Part shown: piece after piece, positions 1 through 8,282 of the stretch
Layout of the letters: each line of letters begins with the position of its first letter
Position numbering within the stretch: the first letter of the stretch is position 1
Assembly (NCBI GenBank): GCA_030629925.1
Contig: DAOVOB010000002.1
Coordinates: 1-18,753, forward strand
From: Fidelibacterota bacterium
GTDB lineage: Bacteria > Fidelibacterota > Fidelibacteria > Fidelibacterales > Fidelibacteraceae
Direction of reading: 5' to 3'
Length of the DNA stretch: 18,753 bases
Made by a program: the position numbers and the translations under genes
Notes under the pieces: generated by a model
Seen by the model: only the letters and a program-made list of their open reading frames with translations
Database searches by the model: none
What the model was told of the DNA's origin: nothing

Positions 1-2
1 AT

Positions 3-413
3 AAAGATCTTATTGAAAAGCAGCTTGATGCATTTTCTTTGAATGATTTAGCCTATTCTTCGATTTCAGAAATTTCAGGAGGCCAATTACAGCGTGCGCT
101 TCTTGCACGTGCTCTTATCCAAAATCCCAAAGTGCTTTTCCTAGATGAACCGACAACCTTTATTGATTCGGAATCCCGTGGAAATCTCTCGGAAATACTG
201 AAAAACCTAAACAAAAATATCGCGATCGTTATGATCACACATGACACATCAGCAGTTGATGATCATGTTAAAAATATTGCCTGTGTCAATCGTACATTAT
301 ATTACCACGGTCGTGATGAGCATATTGAAGGCTCACTGGAAAAGGTTTACGGTTGCCCCATAGAATTGATAGGTCATGGACTTCCCCACCGCGTACTCAA
401 GGAACACAAATGA
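3..413 (+). CDS. Metal (Zn/Mn-type) ABC transporter ATP-binding protein, 3' part
   Basis: C-terminal 136 codons of an ABC ATPase. The frame is open to the left edge, so the Walker A part lies outside the window. Visible motifs are the ABC signature SGGQLQRALLARAL, the Walker B and following Glu in VLFLDEP, and the H-loop in VMITHD. The tail (VYGCPIELIGHGLPHRVLKEHK) is of the kind found in ATPases paired with ABC-3 permeases that import zinc, manganese or iron. It would energise uptake of a divalent metal delivered by a periplasmic binding protein not seen here. The stop codon overlaps the start of the permease (ATGA), so the two are translationally coupled. The TTG at 39 is internal, not the start. 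The metal cannot be decided from this fragment. Confidence 0.9.
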   Translation, partial: KDLIEKQLDAFSLNDLAYSSISEISGGQLQRALLARALIQNPKVLFLDEPTTFIDSESRGNLSEILKNLNKNIAIVMITHDTSAVDDHVKNIACVNRTLYYHGRDEHIEGSLEKVYGCPIELIGHGLPHRVLKEHK

Positions 414-1219
414 ATATCCTTCAATATGAATTTGTTCAGAATGCTTTGATCGCAGGAATCCTTCTAAGCATTACCGCAGGAATTATTGGATCACTGATCG
501 TGATCAAGCGTGACACCTTCCTTATAGGCGGTATTTCTCACGCTTCTTTTGGCGGATTGGGATTATTTTATTTTTTAGGTTTAAATCCAATTCTGGGTGC
601 TTTTACAGTCGCTCTGGCATCTGGAACTGTCATTGGACTAAGTAATGAAAAACAATTGCAAACCCATAATGCTCTTATCGCTGTCCTATGGGCGTTTGGT
701 ATGGCATTGGGTATTATTTTCATTACCATTACTCCCGGTTATGCGCCTAATCTCTTAACTTACCTTTTTGGGGATATTTTAACGGTCACCCGAGGTGATA
801 TCCTTAATATCGGGTTATACAATATATTCTTGCTTATATTTCTCTTTCTCTTTTATAAGCCGCTTATCGTTTATCTCTTCGATAAAGAATTTGCCTCTTT
901 ACATGGAATAAAAGTTAAATTATATCGTTTATTCTTCTATTTGTTCATTTCTATTGCCGTTGTGCTTATGATCCGTTCAGTAGGTATCATTCTTGTATTG
1001 GCTCTTTTAACTATTCCACCCCTTATTGTTCTTCCTCTTTCTAAACGATTACCAATGATCATCCTGATGTCCGTTTTAATTTCATTGATTATATTCGTCG
1101 GAGGATTTTTTATAGCTTATTATACGAACCTTCCGACGGGTCCTATTATTATTGCGACAGGGACCGTTTTACTCCTGCTTGTGAGGCTGGTATGCCTTCT
1201 AAAGAAAAAGAATTCCTAA
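410..1219 (+). CDS. ABC-3 family metal transporter permease
   Basis: Integral membrane subunit (269 aa) of a Zn/Mn/Fe-type ABC importer, ZnuB/MntB-like. The protein is almost wholly hydrophobic, with about eight likely membrane helices. The N-terminal stretch GSLIVIKRDTFLIGGISHAS is the characteristic ABC-3 signature region. I chose the ATG at 410 because it overlaps the ATPase stop codon (ATGA), and the frame upstream of it (from 353) is polar and inside the ATPase gene. The 3' end overlaps the glycerate kinase gene by 28 bp, so all three genes are probably one transcript. Family assignment is firm; the substrate metal is inferred only from the family. Confidence 0.92.
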   Translation: MNILQYEFVQNALIAGILLSITAGIIGSLIVIKRDTFLIGGISHASFGGLGLFYFLGLNPILGAFTVALASGTVIGLSNEKQLQTHNALIAVLWAFGMALGIIFITITPGYAPNLLTYLFGDILTVTRGDILNIGLYNIFLLIFLFLFYKPLIVYLFDKEFASLHGIKVKLYRLFFYLFISIAVVLMIRSVGIILVLALLTIPPLIVLPLSKRLPMIILMSVLISLIIFVGGFFIAYYTNLPTGPIIIATGTVLLLLVRLVCLLKKKNS

Positions 1220-2466
1220 ATAATACTTACCATAAGATCATTGATGCGGTGCAACCCGATGCACTGTATAAAAAATACTTACATGTGTTTGATAATACCC
1301 TGTATTACAGAAATACTCTGATCGATCTTGAAACTTCCGGAAAATTAGTCCTTGCCGGTTCGGGAAAAGCTTCACTTTCCATGGGCAAAGCAATTCTTCC
1401 CTATTTAAAGCGCAAGCCGGATAATTCCCTCTTTATTTCGCCCTCAGAGCCTTCAGACACTCCATTCACCGTGATGCAGGGCAATCATCCCATTCCAGAT
1501 AAAAAAAGTCTTACAAGCGGAATTTGCATGTTTGAACTCATTGATTCGCTTACAGAGGACGATACACTCATTTATTTCCTTTCGGGTGGTTCATCTTCAC
1601 TCCTTGAATACCCGGTACCGGGTATTTCATTGGAAGATATACAAAAGAGTACGGAATCTTTTCTTTCACTTGGTATGAGTATAAATGAGATCAATATTCT
1701 CCGTGGCGCAATGTCACAAATTAAGGCGGGAAAATTAGCTAAAATATGTAAAGCCAAATCCTATATTTTTGTCCTCTCAGATGTTATGGGTAACGATCTT
1801 TCTGTTATAGGTTCAGGACCTTTTTACAAAATACCTGTTGAACAAAATATTATTGAGGATCTGATCGCTAAATACAAACTTGAAGATCATCTTTCAAAGC
1901 ATATAATTAATATTTTTAAAACTTATCAAGCTATCAGCAATATTCGCGATATTCCTCATTATTTGATCGGTAGTAATATGGACTTATTCGAAGCCGCTGA
2001 ATTAATCTGCTTTGACCAAGATATCCATCCCTTGAGCTTCCCGGAAAGTCTATTTGGAGAAGCTGAACAAGCAGGTAAAATGATCGCGGATATGATCAAG
2101 CTTTATACCGGTCCAAAACCCACATGCATGCTTTTTGGCGGTGAAACGACAGTTACACTCAACAAGAACCCCGGCAAAGGCGGCAGATCTCAGGAATTAG
2201 CCCTTTCTGTCCTTGCTGAACTTCAAAACACACCCGGTATTACTCTTCTTTCTGCCGGTTCGGATGGAATAGACGGTGTTGGCGGTGCTGCCGGTGCCAT
2301 TGTGGATCAGGAAATCTATCAAAAAGCAATATCACTTGGTCTTTCCATCGAAGAATATTTGACTCAACATGACTCATATCATTTTCATAAAACATGTGAT
2401 TCTTTAATAGTAACAGGATATTCCGGAACGAATGTTGGGGATATTGTGATGACGTTAATAACTTAG
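1192..2466 (+). CDS. Glycerate 2-kinase (DUF4147/MOFRL family)
   Basis: Predicted cytoplasmic kinase (424 aa, normal length for the family) that phosphorylates D-glycerate to 2-phosphoglycerate, linking serine, glyoxylate or sugar-acid breakdown to lower glycolysis. Family motifs run in order: AGSGKASLSMGKA (about 55-67), GNHPIPD (97-103), FLSGGSSSLLE (129-139), VLSDVMGNDLSVIGSGP (194-210), FGGETTV and GKGGRSQELAL (about 314-335), then the C-terminal MOFRL part with LSAGSDGIDGVGGAAGA and TGYSGTNVGD (408-417). The start at 1192 lies inside the permease gene, with GAGG about 8 nt upstream. The pairing with a metal importer is unusual; the enzyme needs a divalent cation, but a functional link is only a guess. 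A terminator follows at 2503. Confidence 0.9.
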   Translation: MPSKEKEFLNNTYHKIIDAVQPDALYKKYLHVFDNTLYYRNTLIDLETSGKLVLAGSGKASLSMGKAILPYLKRKPDNSLFISPSEPSDTPFTVMQGNHPIPDKKSLTSGICMFELIDSLTEDDTLIYFLSGGSSSLLEYPVPGISLEDIQKSTESFLSLGMSINEINILRGAMSQIKAGKLAKICKAKSYIFVLSDVMGNDLSVIGSGPFYKIPVEQNIIEDLIAKYKLEDHLSKHIINIFKTYQAISNIRDIPHYLIGSNMDLFEAAELICFDQDIHPLSFPESLFGEAEQAGKMIADMIKLYTGPKPTCMLFGGETTVTLNKNPGKGGRSQELALSVLAELQNTPGITLLSAGSDGIDGVGGAAGAIVDQEIYQKAISLGLSIEEYLTQHDSYHFHKTCDSLIVTGYSGTNVGDIVMTLIT

Positions 2467-2467
2467 A

Positions 2468-2485
2468 TTGAGGTTGAGGTTGAGG
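2468..2485. repeat. Three tandem TTGAGG hexamers
   Basis: Three perfect 6-bp units begin two bases after the glycerate kinase stop codon and run towards the terminator. It is one of several 6-8 bp tandem repeats in this window. Confidence 0.75.
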
Positions 2486-2502
2486 TTAAGAAGTTTAGAA
2501 AC

Positions 2503-2526
2503 ACCGGATTTAAACCGGTTTTTTTT
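2503..2526 (+). terminator. Rho-independent terminator of the ABC transporter/glycerate kinase unit
   Basis: A 5-bp stem ACCGG/CCGGT (2503-2507 and 2515-2519) with a 7-nt loop is followed at once by a run of eight T (2519-2526). It lies 37 bp after the glycerate kinase stop and faces the convergent hydrogenase operon. Confidence 0.7.
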
Positions 2527-2614
2527 AATTCGATCATATAAAAATAGGTCAGAAATTATATTATCATTAACATATCTGTATATCCAGTTATCCTGTCAGT
2601 AAAATATTCCAGTC

Positions 2615-2644
2615 AAAATAAAAAGGGCTCGACATGTCGAGCCC
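2615..2644 (-). terminator. Rho-independent terminator of the hydCBA operon
   Basis: A perfect 20-bp palindrome (2625-2644, GGGCTCGACA and its mirror TGTCGAGCCC) is followed on the minus strand by TTTTTATTTT (2624 down to 2615). It lies 20 bp past the hydA stop codon. The strong stem plus T-run in the right orientation makes it the likely end of the hydrogenase transcript. Confidence 0.8.
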
Positions 2645-2664
2645 CTACTGTAATTTATCAGAAA

Positions 2665-4455
2665 TTATACACGTTCGCGGCGTGTATATTTCGTATGAAG
2701 TAATTTATGTGATAATTCACCCAAAGGAGCTCCGAGGAATTCCTTATACAGTTTAATGACTTCCGGGTTTTCATGTGATTTCCGGATTTTCTTCTTTTCA
2801 TCTTCCGTATAAATGGCTTCTGCGCGTTTTTTGCGAATCTCGTCATTGGTAGGGATCGGTTGTCCACCGCCTCCAATACATCCACTCGGACATCCCATTA
2901 TTTCTATGAAATGATAAGGTGATTCACCAATAACGACATCATCCATGATCTGCGCTGCATTCGTAAGTCCATGCGCAACTGCAACTGCAAGTTCAACACC
3001 TTCGAGGAAACTCCACTCCGGAAGCACATTTTCCAGTTTTATCTTTGCGTCACGAATACCTTCCATACCTCGTACAGATGTAATATTCAAGCCCTCGAAT
3101 GGAACTTCACGACCTGTTATAACTTCATAAGCGGTACGCAGGGCTGCTTCCATCACACCTCCTGTTACACCAAAGATGACCGCAGCTCCGGAAGACTCAC
3201 CCATAAAATTATCATATTCCGAGTCAGGTAATTCTTTGAAATTAATACCCGACTGACGGATCATATGTCCTAATTCACGCGTTGTACATACCAAATCGAT
3301 ATCCGGATAGCCACTGTCTTTCATTTCCATACGATTAGCTTCAAATTTCTTCGCAGAACATGGCATAATAGATACATTTACAATATCTTTTGGATCTAAT
3401 TTTCTTTTTTTAGCATAATATGTTTTGGCAATGGCGCCAAACATCTGCTGTGGAGATTTACAACTAGATAAATGGTCTAAATAATCCGGATACATATGTT
3501 CAATAAACTTGATCCATGCAGGAGAACAAGATGTCATCAAGGGAAGAGCGATATCTTCATTATTAACTAATTTGCGCTTTAAACGTTGCAGAAGTTCATA
3601 AGCTTCTTCTACAATAGTCAAGTCTGCGCTAAAATCGGTATCCAAGACTGAATCAAAGCCCATACGTTTGAGAGCTGTTACCATCTGACCTGTTACACGA
3701 GCTCCCGGTTCATATCCCAGCATCTCGCCCAGTGCAACACGAACTGCCGGAGCTGTTTGAACAATAACATGTTTAGTCGGATCTCCAATCGCATCCCAAA
3801 TACCATCAATATAGCGACGTTCCGTTAAAGCGCCTGTGGGACAGTGATTGATACACTGACCGCAGTTCGTACAGACGACATCACTCATCTCTGTATCAAA
3901 GAATGTGGTTACCCTCATTTGCGCGCCCCTGTGGATAACATCGAGTGCATTCACTTTTTGTAGTTCTGCACAGGTACGGACACAGCGTTGACAACGAATA
4001 CATTTACTCTCATCTTTTTCAATTGACCATGATGAGCGATCGATAGTAAATACCTTATCTTTGAGCAAATTAATATAAATTTCATTATCGATATTGTATT
4101 CAGCTGCAAGATCTTGTAATTCACAATTTGTACTGCGATAACACGTTGTACATTGCGTAGAATGCTCGGATATCAACATTGCCAAGACATCACGGCGAGC
4201 ACGGCGAACTAATGGTGAATTTGTATAAACAACCATTCCTTCCATAACGGGCGTTGCACATGCTACGGGAAGTGTACGCCATCCCTCGACTTCAACAACG
4301 CATATGCGACAATTACCTGCAACACAAAGGTCTTCATGGTAACACAGTGTAGGGATCTTTACATTCTCTGATTTGGCCGCTTCTAAAAGCAATGTCCCTT
4401 CAGCAATAGCTATTTTTTTTCCATCTATGACTAAATTAATCATTTTTTCTGACAT
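2665..4455 (-). CDS. hydA: NADH-linked [FeFe] hydrogenase, catalytic subunit HydA
   Basis: Catalytic subunit (596 aa) that makes or consumes H2 at the H-cluster. Domains in order: plant-type [2Fe-2S] site (C38, C49, C52, C66); His-Cys [4Fe-4S] site (H98, C102, C105, C111); two [4Fe-4S] clusters (C152/155/158/162 and C195/198/201/205); then the H-cluster domain with L1 TSCSPAW (308-314), L2 MPCSAKKFE (364-372) and L3 IMGCPSGCIGGGGQP (519-533); and a C-terminal small-subunit-like tail. All cofactor sites of an M3-type enzyme are present. L1 has Ser where many enzymes have a second Cys (TSCCPxW). The start at 4455 has GAGG 6 nt upstream. It is the last gene of hydCBA, 13 bp after hydB. The maturases HydE, HydF and HydG are not in the window. 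Electrons would come from NADH through HydB and HydC. Confidence 0.96.
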   Translation of the reverse strand: MSEKMINLVIDGKKIAIAEGTLLLEAAKSENVKIPTLCYHEDLCVAGNCRICVVEVEGWRTLPVACATPVMEGMVVYTNSPLVRRARRDVLAMLISEHSTQCTTCYRSTNCELQDLAAEYNIDNEIYINLLKDKVFTIDRSSWSIEKDESKCIRCQRCVRTCAELQKVNALDVIHRGAQMRVTTFFDTEMSDVVCTNCGQCINHCPTGALTERRYIDGIWDAIGDPTKHVIVQTAPAVRVALGEMLGYEPGARVTGQMVTALKRMGFDSVLDTDFSADLTIVEEAYELLQRLKRKLVNNEDIALPLMTSCSPAWIKFIEHMYPDYLDHLSSCKSPQQMFGAIAKTYYAKKRKLDPKDIVNVSIMPCSAKKFEANRMEMKDSGYPDIDLVCTTRELGHMIRQSGINFKELPDSEYDNFMGESSGAAVIFGVTGGVMEAALRTAYEVITGREVPFEGLNITSVRGMEGIRDAKIKLENVLPEWSFLEGVELAVAVAHGLTNAAQIMDDVVIGESPYHFIEIMGCPSGCIGGGGQPIPTNDEIRKKRAEAIYTEDEKKKIRKSHENPEVIKLYKEFLGAPLGELSHKLLHTKYTRRERV

Positions 4456-4468
4456 GTTTTACCTCGTA

Positions 4469-5647
4469 TTAATAAATCATTTCTTCTCTGAAATTCTCTA
4501 CGATTGAAGAGAATGAGTTTGCAACTGACTGACCCAATCCACATTTTGCAGTTAATTTCATCGTTGCTGCAAGATGCAAAAGATCGTCCAGATATTTGTG
4601 GCTTTTCTCTCCATATTTGACTGCTTCAACCCCTTTTAATAGTTGCTGACAACCAACACGACAGGGTGTACATTGTCCACAGGATTCTTCTTCAAAGAAG
4701 ACCAAATAATTATGAAGTACGTTATACATTGAACGAGAGCTATTAAAAAGCATCATCGAACCACCGGTTGGAATTGAGTATCCTTTTAATCCATCTTCGT
4801 AACCAACATGAACCTCTTTGAAACGATTACGGGGAACACAAAAACCGGATGCACCGCCAACCTGGACAGATTTTGTATTACCATCACCAAATTCTTTAAC
4901 AAAATCATCTAATGACATCCCAAGTTCCAGTTCATGAATTCCTGCTTTTGGTGTATCTCCAGATATGGAAAATAATTTTGATCCACTTGATCCTTTGACT
5001 CCCATTGTTTTAAATTCACCAGAACCTATATGCATAACCATCATAGAATAAACGAGTGTTTCGACATTATTTACAACAGTAGGTTTACCTAAATAGCCGT
5101 CATGGGTCGGATACGGTGGTTTATTACGCGGTTCACCGCGTTTACCTTCCATAGATTCAATAAGAGCGGTTTCTTCACCGCAAATATATGCACCACCACC
5201 AATAAATAGCTTAACAGTAAAATCCAGCTCAAAATCTTCCATCCATTGATGGAATGTTTCCAGCGTTTTTTCCAGTTTAGGTATTAAAAAACGATATTCA
5301 TGTCGGAGATAAATAAATCCTTCTCGTGCTCCGGTAACATAAGCAGCTAACGCCATGCCACCTAAAACCTTCAAAGGGATCTGATCAAGAATTTCACGAT
5401 CTTTAAAGGTACCGGGCTCACCTTCGTCGGCATTACAAATAATATATTTGCGATTGCCTTTTTCTGCTGCAGCCATTTTCCATTTTAATCCGGTGGGAAA
5501 ACCGGCGCCACCACGACCTTTTAATTCTGAATCAAGCAACATTTGAATGATTTCTTCTTTTGGCATTTTGAGGGCATCTGTTAATACTTTATTGCAATCA
5601 CAACCCTTAAAAATAAGGTCAACTCTTTTTACTTTTTTCTTAGCCAT
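4469..5647 (-). CDS. hydB: NADH-binding flavoprotein subunit HydB of the [FeFe] hydrogenase (short, NuoF-like)
   Basis: NuoF-like subunit (392 aa from the chosen start) that oxidises NADH with FMN and passes electrons to HydA. Visible sites: FMN/NADH glycine-rich loop GRGGAGFPTGLKW (44-56), CNADEGEPGTFKDRE (71-85), YICGEETALIESMEG (154-168), and the [4Fe-4S] site ESCGQCTPCR with C323, C326, C329 and the distant C369. The protein ends about 20 residues after C369. It therefore lacks the C-terminal two-cluster ferredoxin domain, and also the N-terminal thioredoxin-like extension, of bifurcating HydB proteins (about 600 aa). I chose ATG 5647 because AAGG lies 9 nt upstream and it sits 19 bp after hydC; an in-frame ATG at 5692 would add 15 residues and overlap hydC. 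Confidence 0.93.
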   Translation of the reverse strand: MAKKKVKRVDLIFKGCDCNKVLTDALKMPKEEIIQMLLDSELKGRGGAGFPTGLKWKMAAAEKGNRKYIICNADEGEPGTFKDREILDQIPLKVLGGMALAAYVTGAREGFIYLRHEYRFLIPKLEKTLETFHQWMEDFELDFTVKLFIGGGAYICGEETALIESMEGKRGEPRNKPPYPTHDGYLGKPTVVNNVETLVYSMMVMHIGSGEFKTMGVKGSSGSKLFSISGDTPKAGIHELELGMSLDDFVKEFGDGNTKSVQVGGASGFCVPRNRFKEVHVGYEDGLKGYSIPTGGSMMLFNSSRSMYNVLHNYLVFFEEESCGQCTPCRVGCQQLLKGVEAVKYGEKSHKYLDDLLHLAATMKLTAKCGLGQSVANSFSSIVENFREEMIY

Positions 5648-5656
5648 TCTGTTTAA

Positions 5657-5660
5657 CCTT
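5657..5660 (-). promoter_or_regulatory. Ribosome binding site supporting the hydB start at 5647
   Basis: AAGG on the minus strand, after a run of A, lies 9 nt before the ATG at 5647 and just past the hydC stop. No comparable site precedes the in-frame ATG at 5692, which lies inside hydC. Confidence 0.5.
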
Positions 5661-5666
5661 TTTTTA

Positions 5667-6158
5667 TTAATTATTTGTATAGTAGTCATCAATTATCTGA
5701 ATGACTTTTTCAGGTGTTAAATCCGTATATGGTTCATCATTGATCAGCATTGCAGGACCTTTATGGCACCATCCAATACAGTTTGTCTCCAATAAAGAAA
5801 ATTTACCATCACTTGTTGTTTCACCTAATTTGATTTTTAAGCGTTCCTTTAAAGTCATTACAATATCATTTGAACCTTTCATGGAACAACTAATTGTTTT
5901 ACATACCCAAATAATATTTTGACCTCGTTCCTCTAAATCAATAAAATGATAAAAAGATGCTACCCCATAAACGTGTGCTAATGCTAATCCCATTTCAACA
6001 CCAATTTCCGCAACATCACTCCGTGATAAATAATTTTTAATTTGTTTCACCTCCTGGAGTATGGGAAGTAAATTTTTGCGCTCTTTACCGTGTTTTTGGA
6101 CAGCGGCCTTAATAGCGCTTTCTCGTTTTTGCATACGTGCCTCACTTTGTTTTGTCAT
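5667..6158 (-). CDS. hydC: [2Fe-2S] thioredoxin-like subunit HydC of the [FeFe] hydrogenase
   Basis: NuoE-like subunit (163 aa) that completes the HydABC trimer. An N-terminal helical part (about 15-80, including LALAHVYGVASFYHF) precedes a thioredoxin-like [2Fe-2S] domain with ligands C86, C91 (CX4C) and C127, C131 (CX3C, in NCIGWCHKGPAM). This is the standard NuoE/HydC spacing. It is the first gene of the operon and reads divergently from dxs. The 159-bp spacer upstream is very AT-rich and should hold its promoter; a weak GAGA precedes the start. I looked for an inverted repeat of the kind bound by the NADH sensor Rex and did not find a convincing one. Confidence 0.93.
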   Translation of the reverse strand: MTKQSEARMQKRESAIKAAVQKHGKERKNLLPILQEVKQIKNYLSRSDVAEIGVEMGLALAHVYGVASFYHFIDLEERGQNIIWVCKTISCSMKGSNDIVMTLKERLKIKLGETTSDGKFSLLETNCIGWCHKGPAMLINDEPYTDLTPEKVIQIIDDYYTNN

Positions 6159-6317
6159 TATCTCATAACAGCAAAATAACTGGATATTACAATGTTTGGA
6201 AATTAATGTCTAAGTGCTTATTTTCAAACAATTTTTTAAACTTTATGTGATTTTTTTCTTATTTAAATACATTATTAAATTTTGTTTTTTTACGGAAGTT
6301 TATTATTATATTGACTT
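6159..6317. promoter_or_regulatory. Divergent promoter region between hydC and dxs
   Basis: A 159-bp AT-rich spacer between two genes read outwards, so it should hold both promoters. For dxs, TTGTTT (6282-6287) and TATTAT (6304-6309) are 16 bp apart. That would start transcription only a few bases before the ATG at 6318, which also lacks a near Shine-Dalgarno sequence, so dxs might be leaderless. For hydC, a minus-strand TTGAAA (6227-6222) is a possible -35. These are pattern matches only. Confidence 0.3.
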
Positions 6318-8183
6318 ATGCAGAATACCAAAAAAAACAAACTTCTACAAGATATCAATAGCCCCACGGATATAAAGCATTTAAGCATTCAAGAACTGCA
6401 ACAATTGGCAGATGAACTTCGTCAATATATTATTGATGTGGTCTCCGAAACCGGTGGACATCTTGCTCCTTCTTTAGGAACGGTTGAACTTACCATTGCA
6501 CTCCTTTATGTTTACGATCTGCCGGCAGATAAGATCATTTGGGATGTAGGTCATCAAGCTTATCCTTTTAAGGTTTTAACCGGTCGTCGGGAAGAACTCA
6601 AAACCATCCGTCAATACGGCGGGATAAGCGGCTTTCCCAAACGCAGTGAAAGTGAATTTGATGTGGTTGGCGTTGGACATGCATCCACCTCTATTTCGGC
6701 TGCTCTGGGAGTAAGTGTAGCGGAATCTTTATTGGAACTCAACAATCGCGTCGTTACAATTATTGGCGATGGTGCTTTGACCGGCGGACTTGCCTGGGAA
6801 GGTATGAACAATGCCGGAACACTCAAAAAACCTATGCTCGTTATACTGAACGATAACGAAATGTCCATTTCTAAAAATGTCGGTAGTATTCCAAAATATC
6901 TGAATCGTATTGTTACAACACCTTTTTATAACAAGATAAAAGATGATCTTTGGGCAAAGACCGAAAATCGCAGACTTTTGAGATCATTTCTACGGAGATT
7001 CAAAGAAACGCTAAAGATCCTGTTTGAAAGAAGAGTTATGTTCGATGAATTGGGCTTACGTTATATCGGTCCGATCAACGGACACAGTATTCCCGATCTT
7101 ATTCATGCTTTTAAAAGAGTAAAAGACCGAAAAGAACCTATTCTTCTCCATGTGATCACCAAAAAAGGTAAGGGACTGAAGGCGGCTGAAGATAATCCCA
7201 GCAAATACCATGGTATATCCGGAAATGGACACGGAAAAAAAGCTGAAAGCTCAAAAGTTTCCTATACACATGTTTTTGGTAAAAGCTTGATAGAGCTTGC
7301 ATCGGAGCATAAAGATATTGTGGCTATTACGGCTGCAATGACCGATGGGACAGGATTGACCGAATTCTCAAAGCAATTCCCTAAACGCTTTTTTGATGTC
7401 GGGATAGCTGAAGCGCACGCTGTAACCTTTGCGTCCGGACTTTCGATTGGCGGTTTACGACCGGTAGTTGCGATCTATTCAACCTTCATGCAACGGGCAG
7501 TGGATTCTGTAATCCATGATATCGCTCTTCAAAATCTGCCTGTGATCTTTTGTCTTGACAGGGCAGGATTGGTTGGTGCGGATGGTGCAACACATCATGG
7601 TGTTTTTGACCTGGCTTTTCTTACCATGCTTCCAAATTCGATCGTATGCGCTCCAAAAGACGGTAAGGAACTCAGGAATCTGATGCAATTTGCCTATACG
7701 GTAAAAGACAAGGCCATATTTATTCGCTATCCGCGTGCAAATACAGAACAATTTGATTTAAATACGGCAATTGATATACCAAAATTGGGATCTTGGGAAA
7801 AACTAGAGACAGGTAATAATATTGCCATTCTTGCATTTGGATCTATGGTTGATCCTGCAAAAGAAGTTTGCGTAGAATTAAAGAAAAAAGACGTCTCCCC
7901 TACTCTTATTAATACTCGCTTTTTAAAGCCATATGATAAAAACATGTTAGATATGATTGCCAAAGATCACGAGATACTGATAACTATTGAAGAATCTTGT
8001 CCTCGCGGCGGATTGAGAGATACGGTTTTAGAACATTTCCAAAACCACGCTCTATCACCCAAGATTCATTCTTTTTCATTACCTGATGATTTTGTTACAC
8101 ATGGCAAACGCGAAGAACTTATGGAAGATATCCATTTGACGGTAGATGATATTACAAAAAGAATATTGGCGATCAAAGACTGA
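6318..8183 (+). CDS. dxs: 1-deoxy-D-xylulose-5-phosphate synthase
   Basis: Cytoplasmic thiamine-diphosphate enzyme (621 aa, normal length) that condenses pyruvate and glyceraldehyde 3-phosphate, the first step of the MEP isoprenoid pathway. Visible motifs: GGHLAPSLGTVELT with H48 (46-59), WDVGHQAYPFKVLTGR (75-90), the ThDP motif GDGALTGG (150-157) ending in LNDNEMSIS with N180, GLRYIGPINGH (246-256), then the pyrimidine domain with VGIAEAHAVTFASGL holding the catalytic E365, and CLDRAGLVGADGATHHG (412-428). The C-terminal transketolase-like domain is complete. It diverges from hydC and is probably the first gene of a unit with the following lipoprotein gene (99-bp gap). Other MEP genes are not in the window. 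Confidence 0.97.
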   Translation: MQNTKKNKLLQDINSPTDIKHLSIQELQQLADELRQYIIDVVSETGGHLAPSLGTVELTIALLYVYDLPADKIIWDVGHQAYPFKVLTGRREELKTIRQYGGISGFPKRSESEFDVVGVGHASTSISAALGVSVAESLLELNNRVVTIIGDGALTGGLAWEGMNNAGTLKKPMLVILNDNEMSISKNVGSIPKYLNRIVTTPFYNKIKDDLWAKTENRRLLRSFLRRFKETLKILFERRVMFDELGLRYIGPINGHSIPDLIHAFKRVKDRKEPILLHVITKKGKGLKAAEDNPSKYHGISGNGHGKKAESSKVSYTHVFGKSLIELASEHKDIVAITAAMTDGTGLTEFSKQFPKRFFDVGIAEAHAVTFASGLSIGGLRPVVAIYSTFMQRAVDSVIHDIALQNLPVIFCLDRAGLVGADGATHHGVFDLAFLTMLPNSIVCAPKDGKELRNLMQFAYTVKDKAIFIRYPRANTEQFDLNTAIDIPKLGSWEKLETGNNIAILAFGSMVDPAKEVCVELKKKDVSPTLINTRFLKPYDKNMLDMIAKDHEILITIEESCPRGGLRDTVLEHFQNHALSPKIHSFSLPDDFVTHGKREELMEDIHLTVDDITKRILAIKD

Positions 8184-8282
8184 TAAAAATTCTTAAATAT
8201 AGTATTCCGATCTTTTTGATCACGATCACCATAGCATATTTTTATATGATCATAAGATATTTCTAAATCATGAGGTATTGAA

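Noticed and set aside
3..2466. A siderophore or tellurite-type transporter instead of a zinc/manganese importer
   Set aside because: The permease has the ABC-3 signature region and lacks FecCD features; the ATPase tail matches metal-ion partners.
6159..6317. Rex operator in the hydC/dxs spacer
   Set aside because: A Rex site would be expected for an NADH-linked hydrogenase, but I found no good TTGTGAA-N4-TTCACAA-like inverted repeat.
8155..8268. A hydrophobic frame after dxs that would encode a roughly 27-residue membrane peptide (ending YFYMIIRYF)
   Set aside because: It has no ATG, GTG or TTG start before the hydrophobic part and no ribosome binding site; only rare CTG or ATA/ATT starts would be possible.
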